A stretch of 27,313 nt of DNA from Oscillospiraceae bacterium. Its GTDB lineage: Bacteria; Bacillota; Clostridia; Oscillospirales; Oscillospiraceae. The notes below the pieces were generated by a model, which saw only the letters and a list, made by a program, of their open reading frames with translations, did not search any database and had not been told where the DNA came from. Below are positions 1-7,891 of this stretch, one piece after another. The position numbers and the translations under genes were made by a program. Position 1 is the first letter of the stretch. Each line of letters opens with the position of its first letter. Location of the stretch: assembly GCA_016292445.1 (NCBI GenBank), contig JAEDIN010000016.1:1-27313 (forward strand), in the 5' to 3' direction.

Positions 1-734
1 TACTTCATAAATCCGCCGTCGGAGGTTATGACCTGACCGGTTATAAACGATGCTTCATCCGAGGCGAGGAAGCCGACTATCGCCGCTATATCCTCGGGTC
101 TGCCCAATCTGCCGACGGGTGTGTCCTCGGCAAGCATTTCAAGCGTCTCCTTGCCTAAGACCTGCACCATGTCGGTGTCGATAACGCCGGGGGCTACGCA
201 GTTTACGCGGATGTTTGTGGGCGCAAGCTCTTGCGCAAGGGAGCGGGTCAGTCCGATTATTGCGTGCTTTGTCGCGGAATATGCGACCTCGCAGGACGCT
301 CCGTGCTGCCCCCAGATAGACGAGGTGTTTATGATGCAGCCCGAGTGCTCATGCAGCATATTCGGCAGGACTGCATGTATGGTATTGAATGCTCCGTTTA
401 GGTTTACATCGAAAATGTGCCGCCAATAATCCTCGCTCATGTCCTGGAAAAGACACTGCTTTGCTATGCCTGCGTTGTTGACAAGCAGCGTTACCGCACC
501 GAAGTTTTTTTCGATTGCGGCAACCATTTGCTTTACGGCGGTGCTGTCGGAAACGTCGGCTTTGTACCACATTGCCTCGCAGCCCTCGCTTTGAAGCTTA
601 GCGCAAAGCTCCTGCGCCTTGTCCTCACGCTCTATGCAATTAATACACACGGCATAACCGTCACGGGCAAGCTTGATTGCCTCTGCCCTGCCGATACCAC
701 GGGATGAGCCCGTTATAAGTGCAACCTTTTTCAT
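1..734 (-). CDS. SDR family oxidoreductase, FabG-like (cut in its stop codon)
   Basis: NAD(P)H-dependent short-chain dehydrogenase/reductase of the 3-oxoacyl-ACP reductase type, cytosolic. Reading from ATG at 734 gives 244 residues. The cofactor loop TGSSRGIG is at residues 8-15, NNAG at 86-89, the catalytic Ser near 138-139, and the YxxxK pair Y152/K156. The C-terminus GQVITSDGGFMK is the usual FabG ending. The last two window bases give the first two bases (TA) of the next codon, so this is probably a stop codon and the protein is essentially complete. A GAGG ribosome binding site lies just before the start and overlaps the TGA stop of the upstream ABC gene, which suggests translational coupling as last gene of the plsC-ABC-ABC operon. 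Substrate is not readable. FabG-like proteins in Firmicutes also include the EF-P 5-aminopentanone reductase (YmfI), so fatty acid synthesis is not certain. Confidence 0.9.
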   Translation of the reverse strand, partial: MKKVALITGSSRGIGRAEAIKLARDGYAVCINCIEREDKAQELCAKLQSEGCEAMWYKADVSDSTAVKQMVAAIEKNFGAVTLLVNNAGIAKQCLFQDMSEDYWRHIFDVNLNGAFNTIHAVLPNMLHEHSGCIINTSSIWGQHGASCEVAYSATKHAIIGLTRSLAQELAPTNIRVNCVAPGVIDTDMVQVLGKETLEMLAEDTPVGRLGRPEDIAAIVGFLASDEASFITGQVITSDGGFMK

Positions 735-740
735 ATTACC

Positions 741-2690
741 TCACTTCGCCTCAAACTGGCTGTAATACAGTTCCTTATAAAGGCCGTTTGCCTTCAAAAG
801 CTGCTCATGAGTGCCGCTTTCAACGATATCGCCCTTATCCATGACAAGTATAAGGTCGGTGTCACGAATGGTGGACAATCTGTGCGGTATGGCAAACGAG
901 GTTCTGCACTTCGCCTCAAACTGGCTGTAATACAGTTCCTTATATAGGCCGTTTGCTTTCAAAAGCTGCTCATGAGTGCCGCTTTCCACGACATCGCCCT
1001 TATCCATGACAAGTATAAGGTCGGCGTCACGAATGGTGGACAATCTGTGCGCTATGACAAACGAGGTTCTGCCCTCGGTGAGCTTATACATCGCCTGCTG
1101 AACGAGTGCCTCGGTGCGTGTATCAACAGAGCTTGTCGCCTCATCAAGGATTATCATCGGGGCATTTTCGACCATGGCCCTTGCGATGGTAAGCAGCTGC
1201 CGTTGACCTGCAGACAGGCTGCTGCGGTCACTGAGCACGGTATCGTAGCCCTCGGGCAAGGTCATAATGAAGTGATCCATGCCCACCGCCTTGCAGGCAG
1301 AGCGGATCTGATCATCGGTGACATTTTCCTTGCCGTAGACAATGTTCTCGCGGTATGTACCCTCAAACAGCCATGTATCCTGCAAAACCATTCCGAACAG
1401 CGCGTGAACATCGCTGCGCTTCATTTCGGATATCGGCACTCCGTCGATGCGTATCTCACCGCTCCACAGCTCGTAGAAACGCATAAGAAGATTTACCATC
1501 GTGGTCTTGCCGGCACCGGTATGGCCTACAATCGCGATTTTCTGTCCGGGCATTACACTTGCCGAGAAGTCGTTAATAACAGCCTTATCCTCGTCATAAC
1601 CGAAGCGGACATGGTCAAAGTCCACCTTTCCGGTGATCTGTTCGGGGTAAGCTGTGCAATTGCTGTCATCGGAAAGCTCCTCTTCCTCGAGGAAGCCGAA
1701 AACTCTATCGCCTGCCGCACCGGCGGACATGAGCTGGCCGGCTGCCTGCGATATCTGCGAAAGCGGACTTGTAAACAGGCGCACATAGGCGATGAAGGAC
1801 ACAATCGTGCCGAAGGAGATATCGCCGCTCATAGTCAGCGCCGCGCCGACAACGCAGACGGCAACATAGCCGAAATTGCCGATAAAGCTCATGAACGGCA
1901 TCATAAGTCCGCCGAAGAATTGGGATTTCCATGCGCTTTCGTACAGATTGTTGTTTATGCGCTTAAACTCCGCCTTTGCCTGACCGGTTGCGCCGTAGAC
2001 ACGGACTATGTCATGTCCCGAGTACATCTCCTCAACATGACCGTTCATATCGCCGAGGTTCTTCTGCTGCTGGCGGAAATATTTTTTTGAGCGAGTTATG
2101 ACCGCAAACATGAATATAAAGCCGATGAGTGACGAGCCGATGGCGGCAAGCGACATTAGGGCATTGGTCGCAAACATGATGACGGTGACGCCGACAAACT
2201 GTACAACACCCTGAACGAGTGTGGTTATGCTCGAGTTCAGGGTAGAACTCAAAGTATCGACATCGTTTGTAATACGGCTCATTACATCGCCGATGCTCAC
2301 CTTGTCAAAGTACTTGAGCGGCATACGGTTTATCTTTTTGGATATGCTGTCGCGCATACTCCATGCAAGCTTCTGCATGACGGTTATCATGGTGTAGCTT
2401 GCGGCACTGGAAAACAAACCGCCGGCAATATATATAACAAGAATTGCTATGATTGCTTTCTTTATGCCGTCCATATCAATGCCGGTAAACAAACCGGCAG
2501 CAATGGAGTTTGTAAGGTCTGCCATCTTGTCCGGCGCGATAAGCGTCAGCACCGTGCTTGCAAGCGACAGCAAAAGCGATATTACTATCGCGGCGTACCA
2601 CGGTTTAAGATAGCGGAAAAGTGACAGCATGGATGATTTAAAGTTTTTCGGCTTATCGTCAAGGGGTCTGCCCATTTTCATTCCCTTCAT
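741..2690 (-). CDS. ABC exporter half-transporter, catalytically complete subunit, with duplicated C-terminus
   Basis: Membrane export subunit of the ABCB/MsbA-like type: six-helix transmembrane domain (about residues 25-320) followed by a nucleotide-binding domain. Seen: Walker A GHTGAGKTT near 386, signature LSAGQ near 488, Walker B with catalytic Glu (MIILDEATS) near 507, and H-loop FVIAHRLS near 542. It pairs with the preceding subunit, whose site is degenerate, giving the known heterodimeric exporter design. ATG at 2690 overlaps the previous stop (ATGA) and follows a GGAGGAGGAG Shine-Dalgarno. Odd: residues 595-649 repeat residues 540-594 almost exactly (an in-frame 165-bp tandem duplication), so the H-loop segment and terminal helix occur twice. 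Without the extra copy the protein would be 594 residues, the normal family length. Substrate unknown; multidrug or lipid export are the usual guesses. Confidence 0.95.
   Translation of the reverse strand: MKGMKMGRPLDDKPKNFKSSMLSLFRYLKPWYAAIVISLLLSLASTVLTLIAPDKMADLTNSIAAGLFTGIDMDGIKKAIIAILVIYIAGGLFSSAASYTMITVMQKLAWSMRDSISKKINRMPLKYFDKVSIGDVMSRITNDVDTLSSTLNSSITTLVQGVVQFVGVTVIMFATNALMSLAAIGSSLIGFIFMFAVITRSKKYFRQQQKNLGDMNGHVEEMYSGHDIVRVYGATGQAKAEFKRINNNLYESAWKSQFFGGLMMPFMSFIGNFGYVAVCVVGAALTMSGDISFGTIVSFIAYVRLFTSPLSQISQAAGQLMSAGAAGDRVFGFLEEEELSDDSNCTAYPEQITGKVDFDHVRFGYDEDKAVINDFSASVMPGQKIAIVGHTGAGKTTMVNLLMRFYELWSGEIRIDGVPISEMKRSDVHALFGMVLQDTWLFEGTYRENIVYGKENVTDDQIRSACKAVGMDHFIMTLPEGYDTVLSDRSSLSAGQRQLLTIARAMVENAPMIILDEATSSVDTRTEALVQQAMYKLTEGRTSFVIAHRLSTIRDADLILVMDKGDVVESGTHEQLLKANGLYKELYYSQFEAKCRTSFAIPHRLSTIRDTDLILVMDKGDIVESGTHEQLLKANGLYKELYYSQFEAK
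742..1071 (-). repeat. In-frame 165-bp tandem duplication, two copies (742-906 and 907-1071)
   Basis: The two 165-bp copies differ at 7 positions (about 96% identical). The inner copy (907-1071) is continuous with the rest of the ABC domain. In the outer copy (742-906) the original TGA stop has become TGC at the junction, giving EAKCRTS, so translation continues 55 codons to the same EAK ending. Four of the seven differences change the protein: V to A and A to P beside the H-loop His, A to T, and V to I. The other three are silent. Confidence 0.97.
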
Positions 2691-4537
2691 ATGGCAAGCT
2701 CCTCCTCCGAAAGCTGTGACAGGGCAATCTGTCTGTAAACCTCGCAGTTTTTCATTAGCTCAGCGTGCGTTCCCATGCCGACCTGCCTGCCCTCGTCAAG
2801 CACTACTATTCTGTCGGCAGTCATTATCGTGCCGATGCGCTGGGCAACGATGAGCTTTGTTGCGTTTGCGGTTTTTGACTTAAGTGCGTCACGCAGCTCG
2901 CGGTCGGTCTTGAAGTCGAGTGCCGAGAAGGTATCGTCAAATATCAGTATCTCCGCGTCACGGCACAAGGCTCTTGCTATGGACAGACGCTGCTTCTGTC
3001 CGCCGGAGAAGTTTGTACCGCCCTGTGCAACATGGGACTGTGTCCCCTCCTCAAGACCGGAGATGAATTCCTCAGACTGTGATATCTTAAGTGCCTCACC
3101 GAGCTTTGCCTTATCAGCATTAGAGCCGAAGGCGATATTATTCTCCACCGTGCCGGAGAACATCACAGCGCGCTGGGACACATAGCTGAGCTTTTCGTAC
3201 AGCTTTTCAAGCTGATAGTCGCGCACGTCCACACCGTCAACCAAAACAGCGCCCTCGGTGACATCGTAAAACCTCGGAATGAGGTTGACGAGCGTGGTTT
3301 TACCCGAGCCTGTCGAGCCTATAAAGGCAACGGTCTCGCCCCTGTGGGCGGTAAAGTTTATATCCGTGAGCACATTGCCGCTGCCGCCGGGGTAAGTGAA
3401 GCTGACATTCTTAAACTCCACCTCGCCGACCGGAGTTTCCTCCGGCACAGCTTCACCGTGAACGCTCACGGTTTTCAAAAGCTTATCATCCGTGCCGCAG
3501 ATATTCATGGCGCCGTCACCTGCGTAGATGATCTTCTTTTTTCCGTCAACTATCTTGGGCTCGGTCTCGAGCACCTCGTTTATACGCTTTGCGGCGACAA
3601 GAGCTCTGGGCGCCACGATAAACACCATGACTATCATGATAAACGACATTATGACCTGCATTGCATAGGACATGAACACTATCATATCCGCAAAGATATC
3701 CACTCGTGCAGCCATCGATGCCGCGTTTTCAATGACAACCGCATTGATAAGCACTGCGCCTATCCAATAGATGGACATACTCAGGCAGTTCATTGTGATA
3801 TTCATGAACGGACTCAAAAGTGTCATCGTGCGGTTTGCATAAAGCTGGTTTTCGAGCAGGTCGGTGTTTGCTTTTTCAAACTTCTTTTCCTGATAATCCT
3901 CGGCATTGTATGCGCGAACTACTCTTATACCGCTTAGATTTTCCCTTGCGGCGTGGTTGAGCGCATCCTGTAGCCACTGGACTTTGCGGAATTTGGGGAA
4001 TGTCAGCACCATGGCTATCGCCAGTATCACGGACAGTATCGCAACGGCAATTCCGGTTGCGAGCGACCACTGCCACGCCTTGCCCGCTATCTTGGTGATT
4101 GCCCAAATCGCCATGGCAGGTGCTTTGATGACCACCTGCATTGACAAAACTATAAGCATCTGCACCTGCATGACATCGTTTGTTGAGCGGGTGATGAGGC
4201 TTGCCGTGGAGAAGGAATTTATCTCCTCCATGGAGAATGACTCGACCTTTTCGAACATTGCGCTGCGCAGTCTCCTCGAAAAGCTCGCGGCAATTGACGA
4301 AGCAAGGAAGCACACGGCAACGGACGAAGCAAGGCTTCCGAGTGAGCAAAGCAGCATCTTGCCGCCGGCAGACCAGATGTCAGCCATGGCGCTGCCTTCG
4401 GTCTCAACGAGCTTCGTTATCTGAGACATATAGTCCGGCAGTTTAAGATCAAGCCAGACCTGTGAAACTATGAAAACAAGACTGACAAGGAAAAAGGCCC
4501 ATTCCCTGCCCTTCATGTATTTTAGCAGCTTAAGCAT
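2687..4537 (-). CDS. ABC exporter half-transporter, degenerate-site subunit
   Basis: Partner subunit of the heterodimeric exporter, 616 residues: N-terminal six-helix membrane domain and C-terminal nucleotide-binding domain. Seen: Walker A GSTGSGKTT near residue 404, Q-loop YVSQRAVMF, signature FSGGQKQR near 507, Walker B ending in Asp-Asp (ILIFDDTFSALD) near 526 where Glu is expected, and Gln for His in the H-loop (IVAQRIGT) near 562. An Asp for Glu plus Gln for His is the pattern of the degenerate-site subunit in known heterodimers such as TM287/TM288, so it is a specialised subunit and not a broken one. I chose ATG 4537 over an upstream extension because it follows AAGGAG and overlaps the plsC stop by 8 bp (ATGCTTAA). 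A linker of about 40 residues between the membrane and ATPase domains (around 340-380) is longer than usual. Confidence 0.94.
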   Translation of the reverse strand: MLKLLKYMKGREWAFFLVSLVFIVSQVWLDLKLPDYMSQITKLVETEGSAMADIWSAGGKMLLCSLGSLASSVAVCFLASSIAASFSRRLRSAMFEKVESFSMEEINSFSTASLITRSTNDVMQVQMLIVLSMQVVIKAPAMAIWAITKIAGKAWQWSLATGIAVAILSVILAIAMVLTFPKFRKVQWLQDALNHAARENLSGIRVVRAYNAEDYQEKKFEKANTDLLENQLYANRTMTLLSPFMNITMNCLSMSIYWIGAVLINAVVIENAASMAARVDIFADMIVFMSYAMQVIMSFIMIVMVFIVAPRALVAAKRINEVLETEPKIVDGKKKIIYAGDGAMNICGTDDKLLKTVSVHGEAVPEETPVGEVEFKNVSFTYPGGSGNVLTDINFTAHRGETVAFIGSTGSGKTTLVNLIPRFYDVTEGAVLVDGVDVRDYQLEKLYEKLSYVSQRAVMFSGTVENNIAFGSNADKAKLGEALKISQSEEFISGLEEGTQSHVAQGGTNFSGGQKQRLSIARALCRDAEILIFDDTFSALDFKTDRELRDALKSKTANATKLIVAQRIGTIMTADRIVVLDEGRQVGMGTHAELMKNCEVYRQIALSQLSEEELAI

Positions 4538-5384
4538 TTTCGGGTAAACGCTCCTTCTTCGCGTGTTTGCGGTCAAGATTTTCCTGTATCATCTTCTGTG
4601 CAAGCTCCGCAATTTCCTTGGTACTGTGGCTCTTTACAAATTCCCCGTCGAGTACATCGATGATATCTATTTCGATCTTCGTTCTCTTGAAGGGTACATT
4701 ATGCACCACTTCGTCCGTTCCGCACAGGGCGGTAACAACAACGGGTGCTCCGACACGCTGCGCTATCTTGAACGAGCCCGCGTGGAAGGGTAAGAGCTTA
4801 TCCTCGCTGCTGCGTGTGCCCTCGGGATATATTACAACCGAGGCGACATCGTTTTTTATAATCTCACTTGCATGCTTGACGGTCGTAAGAGCTTCGCGGT
4901 TATTGTCGCGGTTCAACGGCAGGCATCCGCACTTGTGCATGACCGCGCCGCCTATGGGTATTTTGAAATTCTCCGGCTTGGATATGTAGATATGCTCCTG
5001 AGCGCCGAAGGCTTTTATGGATGTGATGGGGTCGAATATTGAGCGGTGGTTGCAGACCATGAGATAGCGACGGTCCTTAGGGAGCTTTTCCGCCCCTGTC
5101 ACCGTCACCTTCGCGCCGACAAGGGTGCACACGATCCCGGCCAGCTCATTCATATTCCACTGCCAGAACTTTGACGGATTCTCCTGAGGCTCGTCTTTTT
5201 TGACCGTCAGCTCCGTCGCGGCATAAACCGCCGCAACATATGCGGCCAGGCTGCCGACATAAAACTCGGCAAAACGCAAAAGTGATAACCCCGCAAGCTT
5301 TGCGCCGGAAAGTGTTATCCTCGTTGAAGCAATATTCAAAGCCGTTGCCGCAGCACTTATTCCGGCAAATAATTTAAGAAGCAT
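4530..5384 (-). CDS. plsC: 1-acylglycerol-3-phosphate O-acyltransferase (PlsC family)
   Basis: Transfers an acyl group to lysophosphatidic acid to make phosphatidic acid, at the membrane, in phospholipid synthesis. The 284-residue protein has an N-terminal hydrophobic segment (about 5-60), the acyltransferase motif I NHRSIFD with H113 and D118, and motif III EGTRS at 188-192. ATG at 5384 is preceded by GGAGG seven bases upstream; a longer reading from further upstream lacks such a site. It is first in the operon, driven by a minus-strand promoter at 5426-5454, and overlaps the first ABC gene by 8 bp. Coupling of an acyltransferase to an ABC exporter and a FabG-like reductase suggests a lipid-related role for the exporter (inference). 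The N-terminal region is longer than in minimal PlsC proteins. Acyl donor and exact lipid acceptor cannot be read from the sequence. Confidence 0.92.
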   Translation of the reverse strand: MLLKLFAGISAAATALNIASTRITLSGAKLAGLSLLRFAEFYVGSLAAYVAAVYAATELTVKKDEPQENPSKFWQWNMNELAGIVCTLVGAKVTVTGAEKLPKDRRYLMVCNHRSIFDPITSIKAFGAQEHIYISKPENFKIPIGGAVMHKCGCLPLNRDNNREALTTVKHASEIIKNDVASVVIYPEGTRSSEDKLLPFHAGSFKIAQRVGAPVVVTALCGTDEVVHNVPFKRTKIEIDIIDVLDGEFVKSHSTKEIAELAQKMIQENLDRKHAKKERLPENA

Positions 5385-5425
5385 ATCTATACCTCCGATT
5401 TTATAACCATAAACCATATTTTAAT

Positions 5426-5454
5426 ATTGTAACACGATTTTCTGAAATTCCCAA
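5426..5454 (-). promoter_or_regulatory. Sigma-A type promoter of the plsC-ABC-ABC-SDR operon
   Basis: On the minus strand, TTGGGA (5449-5454) is separated by 17 bp from TACAAT (5426-5431), about 42 bp upstream of the plsC start. Spacing and hexamers fit a housekeeping promoter. Confidence 0.7.
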
Positions 5455-5678
5455 CACAAAATTCAATTTTTTGCAGTAATTTTCATATTGTTAACAACTA
5501 TTGCTCTATTTTAATAAAAATGCATCAAACGACACTAAGATTGATACAGAAATATCAATTATTTAATTCAACAAAAGGCAATTTTGTGTGTTTTGCACAC
5601 CTTGACCTTTGTTTTTTTCATACTTTCGTAAAATTTGATAAACTTGTTGAATCTACACGAAAGACGAATATTTTTGAA

Positions 5679-5707
5679 TTGATTTTTTTAAGTGATTAGT
5701 ATAAAAT
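5679..5707 (+). promoter_or_regulatory. Sigma-A type promoter of hppA
   Basis: TTGATT (5679-5684), a 17-bp spacer and TAAAAT (5702-5707) lie 62 bp before the hppA start. The predicted leader is about 55 nt and contains the palindrome TTGTTAACAA and the AGGAG ribosome binding site at 5754-5758. Confidence 0.65.
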
Positions 5708-5768
5708 ACATAGATGACCCGGTAGTTTTCTTATTTTGTTAACAATTTTTAATAGGAGTGAGTAAAAA

Positions 5769-7757
5769 ATGGATTCTCTTATCTGGCTGGCCCCCGCGCT
5801 GGCAGTCGTCGCTCTGCTTTTTGCTTTCTACAAAATTTCTTTTGTTTCCAAGCAGGATGCAGGCACCGACCGTATGAAGGAAATATCCTCCGCTATCAGC
5901 GACGGCGCACGCGCTTTCCTGTTTGCAGAGTATAAGATCCTTGCAATCTTTGTCGCTGTTTTGTTCGTTGCAATCGGTCTCGGCCTTAATAGCTGGATTA
6001 CCGCAGTTTGCTTCCTGTGCGGCGCGGTCTTCTCCATTCTCGCCGGCTACATCGGCATGAATGTCGCTACCAAGGCAAATGTCCGCACCGCAAACGCTGC
6101 TCGTGAGAGCGGTATGAACAAGGCCCTTTCTATCGCCTTCTCCGGCGGTTCTGTCATGGGTATGTGCGTTGTCGGTCTCGGTCTTCTCGGCGCAAGCGTT
6201 CTGTACATCACTATCGGCAAGCTCGATGTTCTCTTCGGCTTCTCCCTCGGTGCTTCCTCCATCGCACTGTTTGCCCGTGTCGGCGGCGGTATCTACACCA
6301 AGGCTGCTGACGTCGGCGCTGACCTCGTCGGCAAGGTCGAGGCAGGCATTCCCGAGGACGACCCTCGTAACCCCGCTGTTATCGCTGACAATGTCGGCGA
6401 CAATGTCGGTGACGTTGCCGGTATGGGCGCTGACCTCTTCGAGAGCTATGTCGGTGCTATCATCTCCGCAATGACCCTCGGTGCAGTCGCAGTTTCCGGC
6501 TCTCAGGGCGTTATCTTCCCCCTCGTTATTGCCGCTTGCGGCATTCTCGCTTCGGTTATCGCTACCTTCTTTGTCCGCGGTAAGGAAGGTGCAAACCCCC
6601 ACAAGGCTCTTAAGATGGGCTCTTATGTTTCCGCTCTGCTCGTCATCGTCGCATCCCTTGTTTTCAGCAAGATTCTGCTCGGCGGCTTCGGTGCGGCTAT
6701 CGCCATCATTTCCGGTCTGGTTGTCGGTCTCGTTATCGGCATTGTCACCGAGGTCTACACCTCCGGCGACTACAAGTTCGTTAAGAAGATTGCTCAGCAG
6801 TCCGAGACCGGCTCTGCTACTACCATCATTTCCGGTACCGCAGTCGGCATGATGTCCACCTGGATTCCCGTAATCCTTATCTGCGTCGGCATCTTCCTTG
6901 CATACATGTTCTCCGGCCTTTACGGTATTGCACTTGCAGCAGTCGGTATGCTTTCCACCACCGGCATCACCGTCGCAGTTGACGCTTACGGCCCTATCGC
7001 CGATAACGCAGGCGGTATCGCAGAGATGAGCGGTCTTGACCACTCCGTCCGCGAGATCACCGACAAGCTCGACGCTGTCGGCAACACCACCGCTGCAATG
7101 GGCAAGGGCTTCGCAATCGGCTCTGCCGCTCTTACCGCACTTGCTCTGTTCGTATCCTTCACCGAGGCTACCGGTCTGAACGCCGCTGAGGTCGCTCTCA
7201 CCAGCCCCACCGTTGTTATCGGTCTGCTCATCGGCGGTATGCTTCCCTTCGTGTTCTCTGCAATGACCATGGACTCCGTTTCCAAGGCTGCTTACAGCAT
7301 GATTGAAGAGGTTCGCCGTCAGTTCCGTGAGATCCCCGGCGTCATGGAAGGCACCGCAAAGCCCGACTACAAGACCTGCGTTGCTATCTCCACCACCTCC
7401 GCTCTTAAGGAAATGCTGGTTCCCGGCATCATGGCAGTTGTTGTTCCTTTGGCAGTCGGCTTTATCCTCGGCTCTACCGCTCTTGCAGGTCTGCTCGCAG
7501 GTGCTCTCGTTTCCGGCGTTATGATGGCAATGTTCATGTCCAATGCCGGCGGCGCATGGGATAACGCAAAGAAGTACATTGAGGAAGGCAACCACGGCGG
7601 CAAGGGCTCCGAGGCTCATAAGGCTGCTGTTGTCGGCGACACCGTCGGCGATCCGTTTAAGGATACCTCCGGTCCCTCCATCAACATCCTCATCAAGCTC
7701 ATGACCGTTGTTTCCACTGTTTTCGCAGCACTGTTCACGGCAAACGGTCTGTTCTGA
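5769..7757 (+). CDS. hppA: Membrane-bound ion-pumping pyrophosphatase, K+-dependent type
   Basis: Hydrolyses pyrophosphate and pumps H+ and/or Na+ across the cell membrane, saving energy from biosynthetic PPi. The 662-residue length and multi-spanning hydrophobic pattern fit the family. Seen: the signature DVGADLVGKVE near residues 180-190, the Asp-rich substrate loop with DDPRNP and DNVGDNVGD, a second Asp/Lys cluster near the end (DTVGDPFKDTSGPS), and GNTTAAMGKGFAIGSA. In the last motif an Ala sits where K+-independent enzymes have Lys, so K+ dependence is expected. Whether Na+ or H+ is pumped depends on a membrane Glu that I cannot place with certainty. Transcribed alone: own promoter upstream, strong terminator 15 bp after the stop. 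Codon use is strongly biased to a few codons (GTC, GGC, CTC/CTT, ATC), unlike most neighbours, which suggests high expression. Confidence 0.97.
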   Translation: MDSLIWLAPALAVVALLFAFYKISFVSKQDAGTDRMKEISSAISDGARAFLFAEYKILAIFVAVLFVAIGLGLNSWITAVCFLCGAVFSILAGYIGMNVATKANVRTANAARESGMNKALSIAFSGGSVMGMCVVGLGLLGASVLYITIGKLDVLFGFSLGASSIALFARVGGGIYTKAADVGADLVGKVEAGIPEDDPRNPAVIADNVGDNVGDVAGMGADLFESYVGAIISAMTLGAVAVSGSQGVIFPLVIAACGILASVIATFFVRGKEGANPHKALKMGSYVSALLVIVASLVFSKILLGGFGAAIAIISGLVVGLVIGIVTEVYTSGDYKFVKKIAQQSETGSATTIISGTAVGMMSTWIPVILICVGIFLAYMFSGLYGIALAAVGMLSTTGITVAVDAYGPIADNAGGIAEMSGLDHSVREITDKLDAVGNTTAAMGKGFAIGSAALTALALFVSFTEATGLNAAEVALTSPTVVIGLLIGGMLPFVFSAMTMDSVSKAAYSMIEEVRRQFREIPGVMEGTAKPDYKTCVAISTTSALKEMLVPGIMAVVVPLAVGFILGSTALAGLLAGALVSGVMMAMFMSNAGGAWDNAKKYIEEGNHGGKGSEAHKAAVVGDTVGDPFKDTSGPSINILIKLMTVVSTVFAALFTANGLF

Positions 7758-7771
7758 TTACCAAAACAAGC

Positions 7772-7807
7772 AAAGCACCTGAGAACAAAATTCTCAGGTG
7801 CTTTTTT
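7772..7807 (+). terminator. Intrinsic terminator of hppA
   Basis: A perfect 14-bp stem (AAAGCACCTGAGAA at 7772-7785 with TTCTCAGGTGCTTT at 7791-7804), a 5-nt loop and a following run of T. Confidence 0.95.
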
Positions 7808-7891
7808 CACTTTGTTAACACTTTACTTGACATATGGTGTATAATATAGGAGTTAAAATGTATCCCTACCCACAGATGAATGGAGGTTTAT

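Larger units (their letters stand above)
5385..5768. other. Divergent AT-rich intergenic region between plsC operon and hppA
   Basis: A 384-bp gene-free stretch, much richer in A/T than the flanking genes. It holds a promoter for each direction (given separately), two copies of the palindrome TTGTTAACAA (5488-5497 and 5736-5745), and a short hairpin GTGTG-TTTTG-CACAC near 5586-5600. I see no riboswitch consensus and no plausible small gene. Confidence 0.8.

Noticed and set aside
972..2090. A 372-codon open frame antisense to the ABC transporter gene
   Set aside because: It lies entirely within a clear ABC gene, has no ribosome binding site and resembles no family.
2687..4537. Loss of function in the first ABC subunit (Asp for Glu, Gln for His)
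   Set aside because: This pair of changes is the normal degenerate site of heterodimeric exporters, and the partner gene has the complete motifs.
5488..5745. Rex redox-repressor sites
   Set aside because: TTGTTAACAA lacks the 4-base centre expected between Rex half-sites, so I list it only as an unexplained palindrome.
5739..7619. A 626-codon open frame antisense to hppA
   Set aside because: It arises from the strong codon bias of hppA. The product is Asp/Gly/Cys-rich low-complexity sequence with no domain, and hppA is unmistakable on the other strand.
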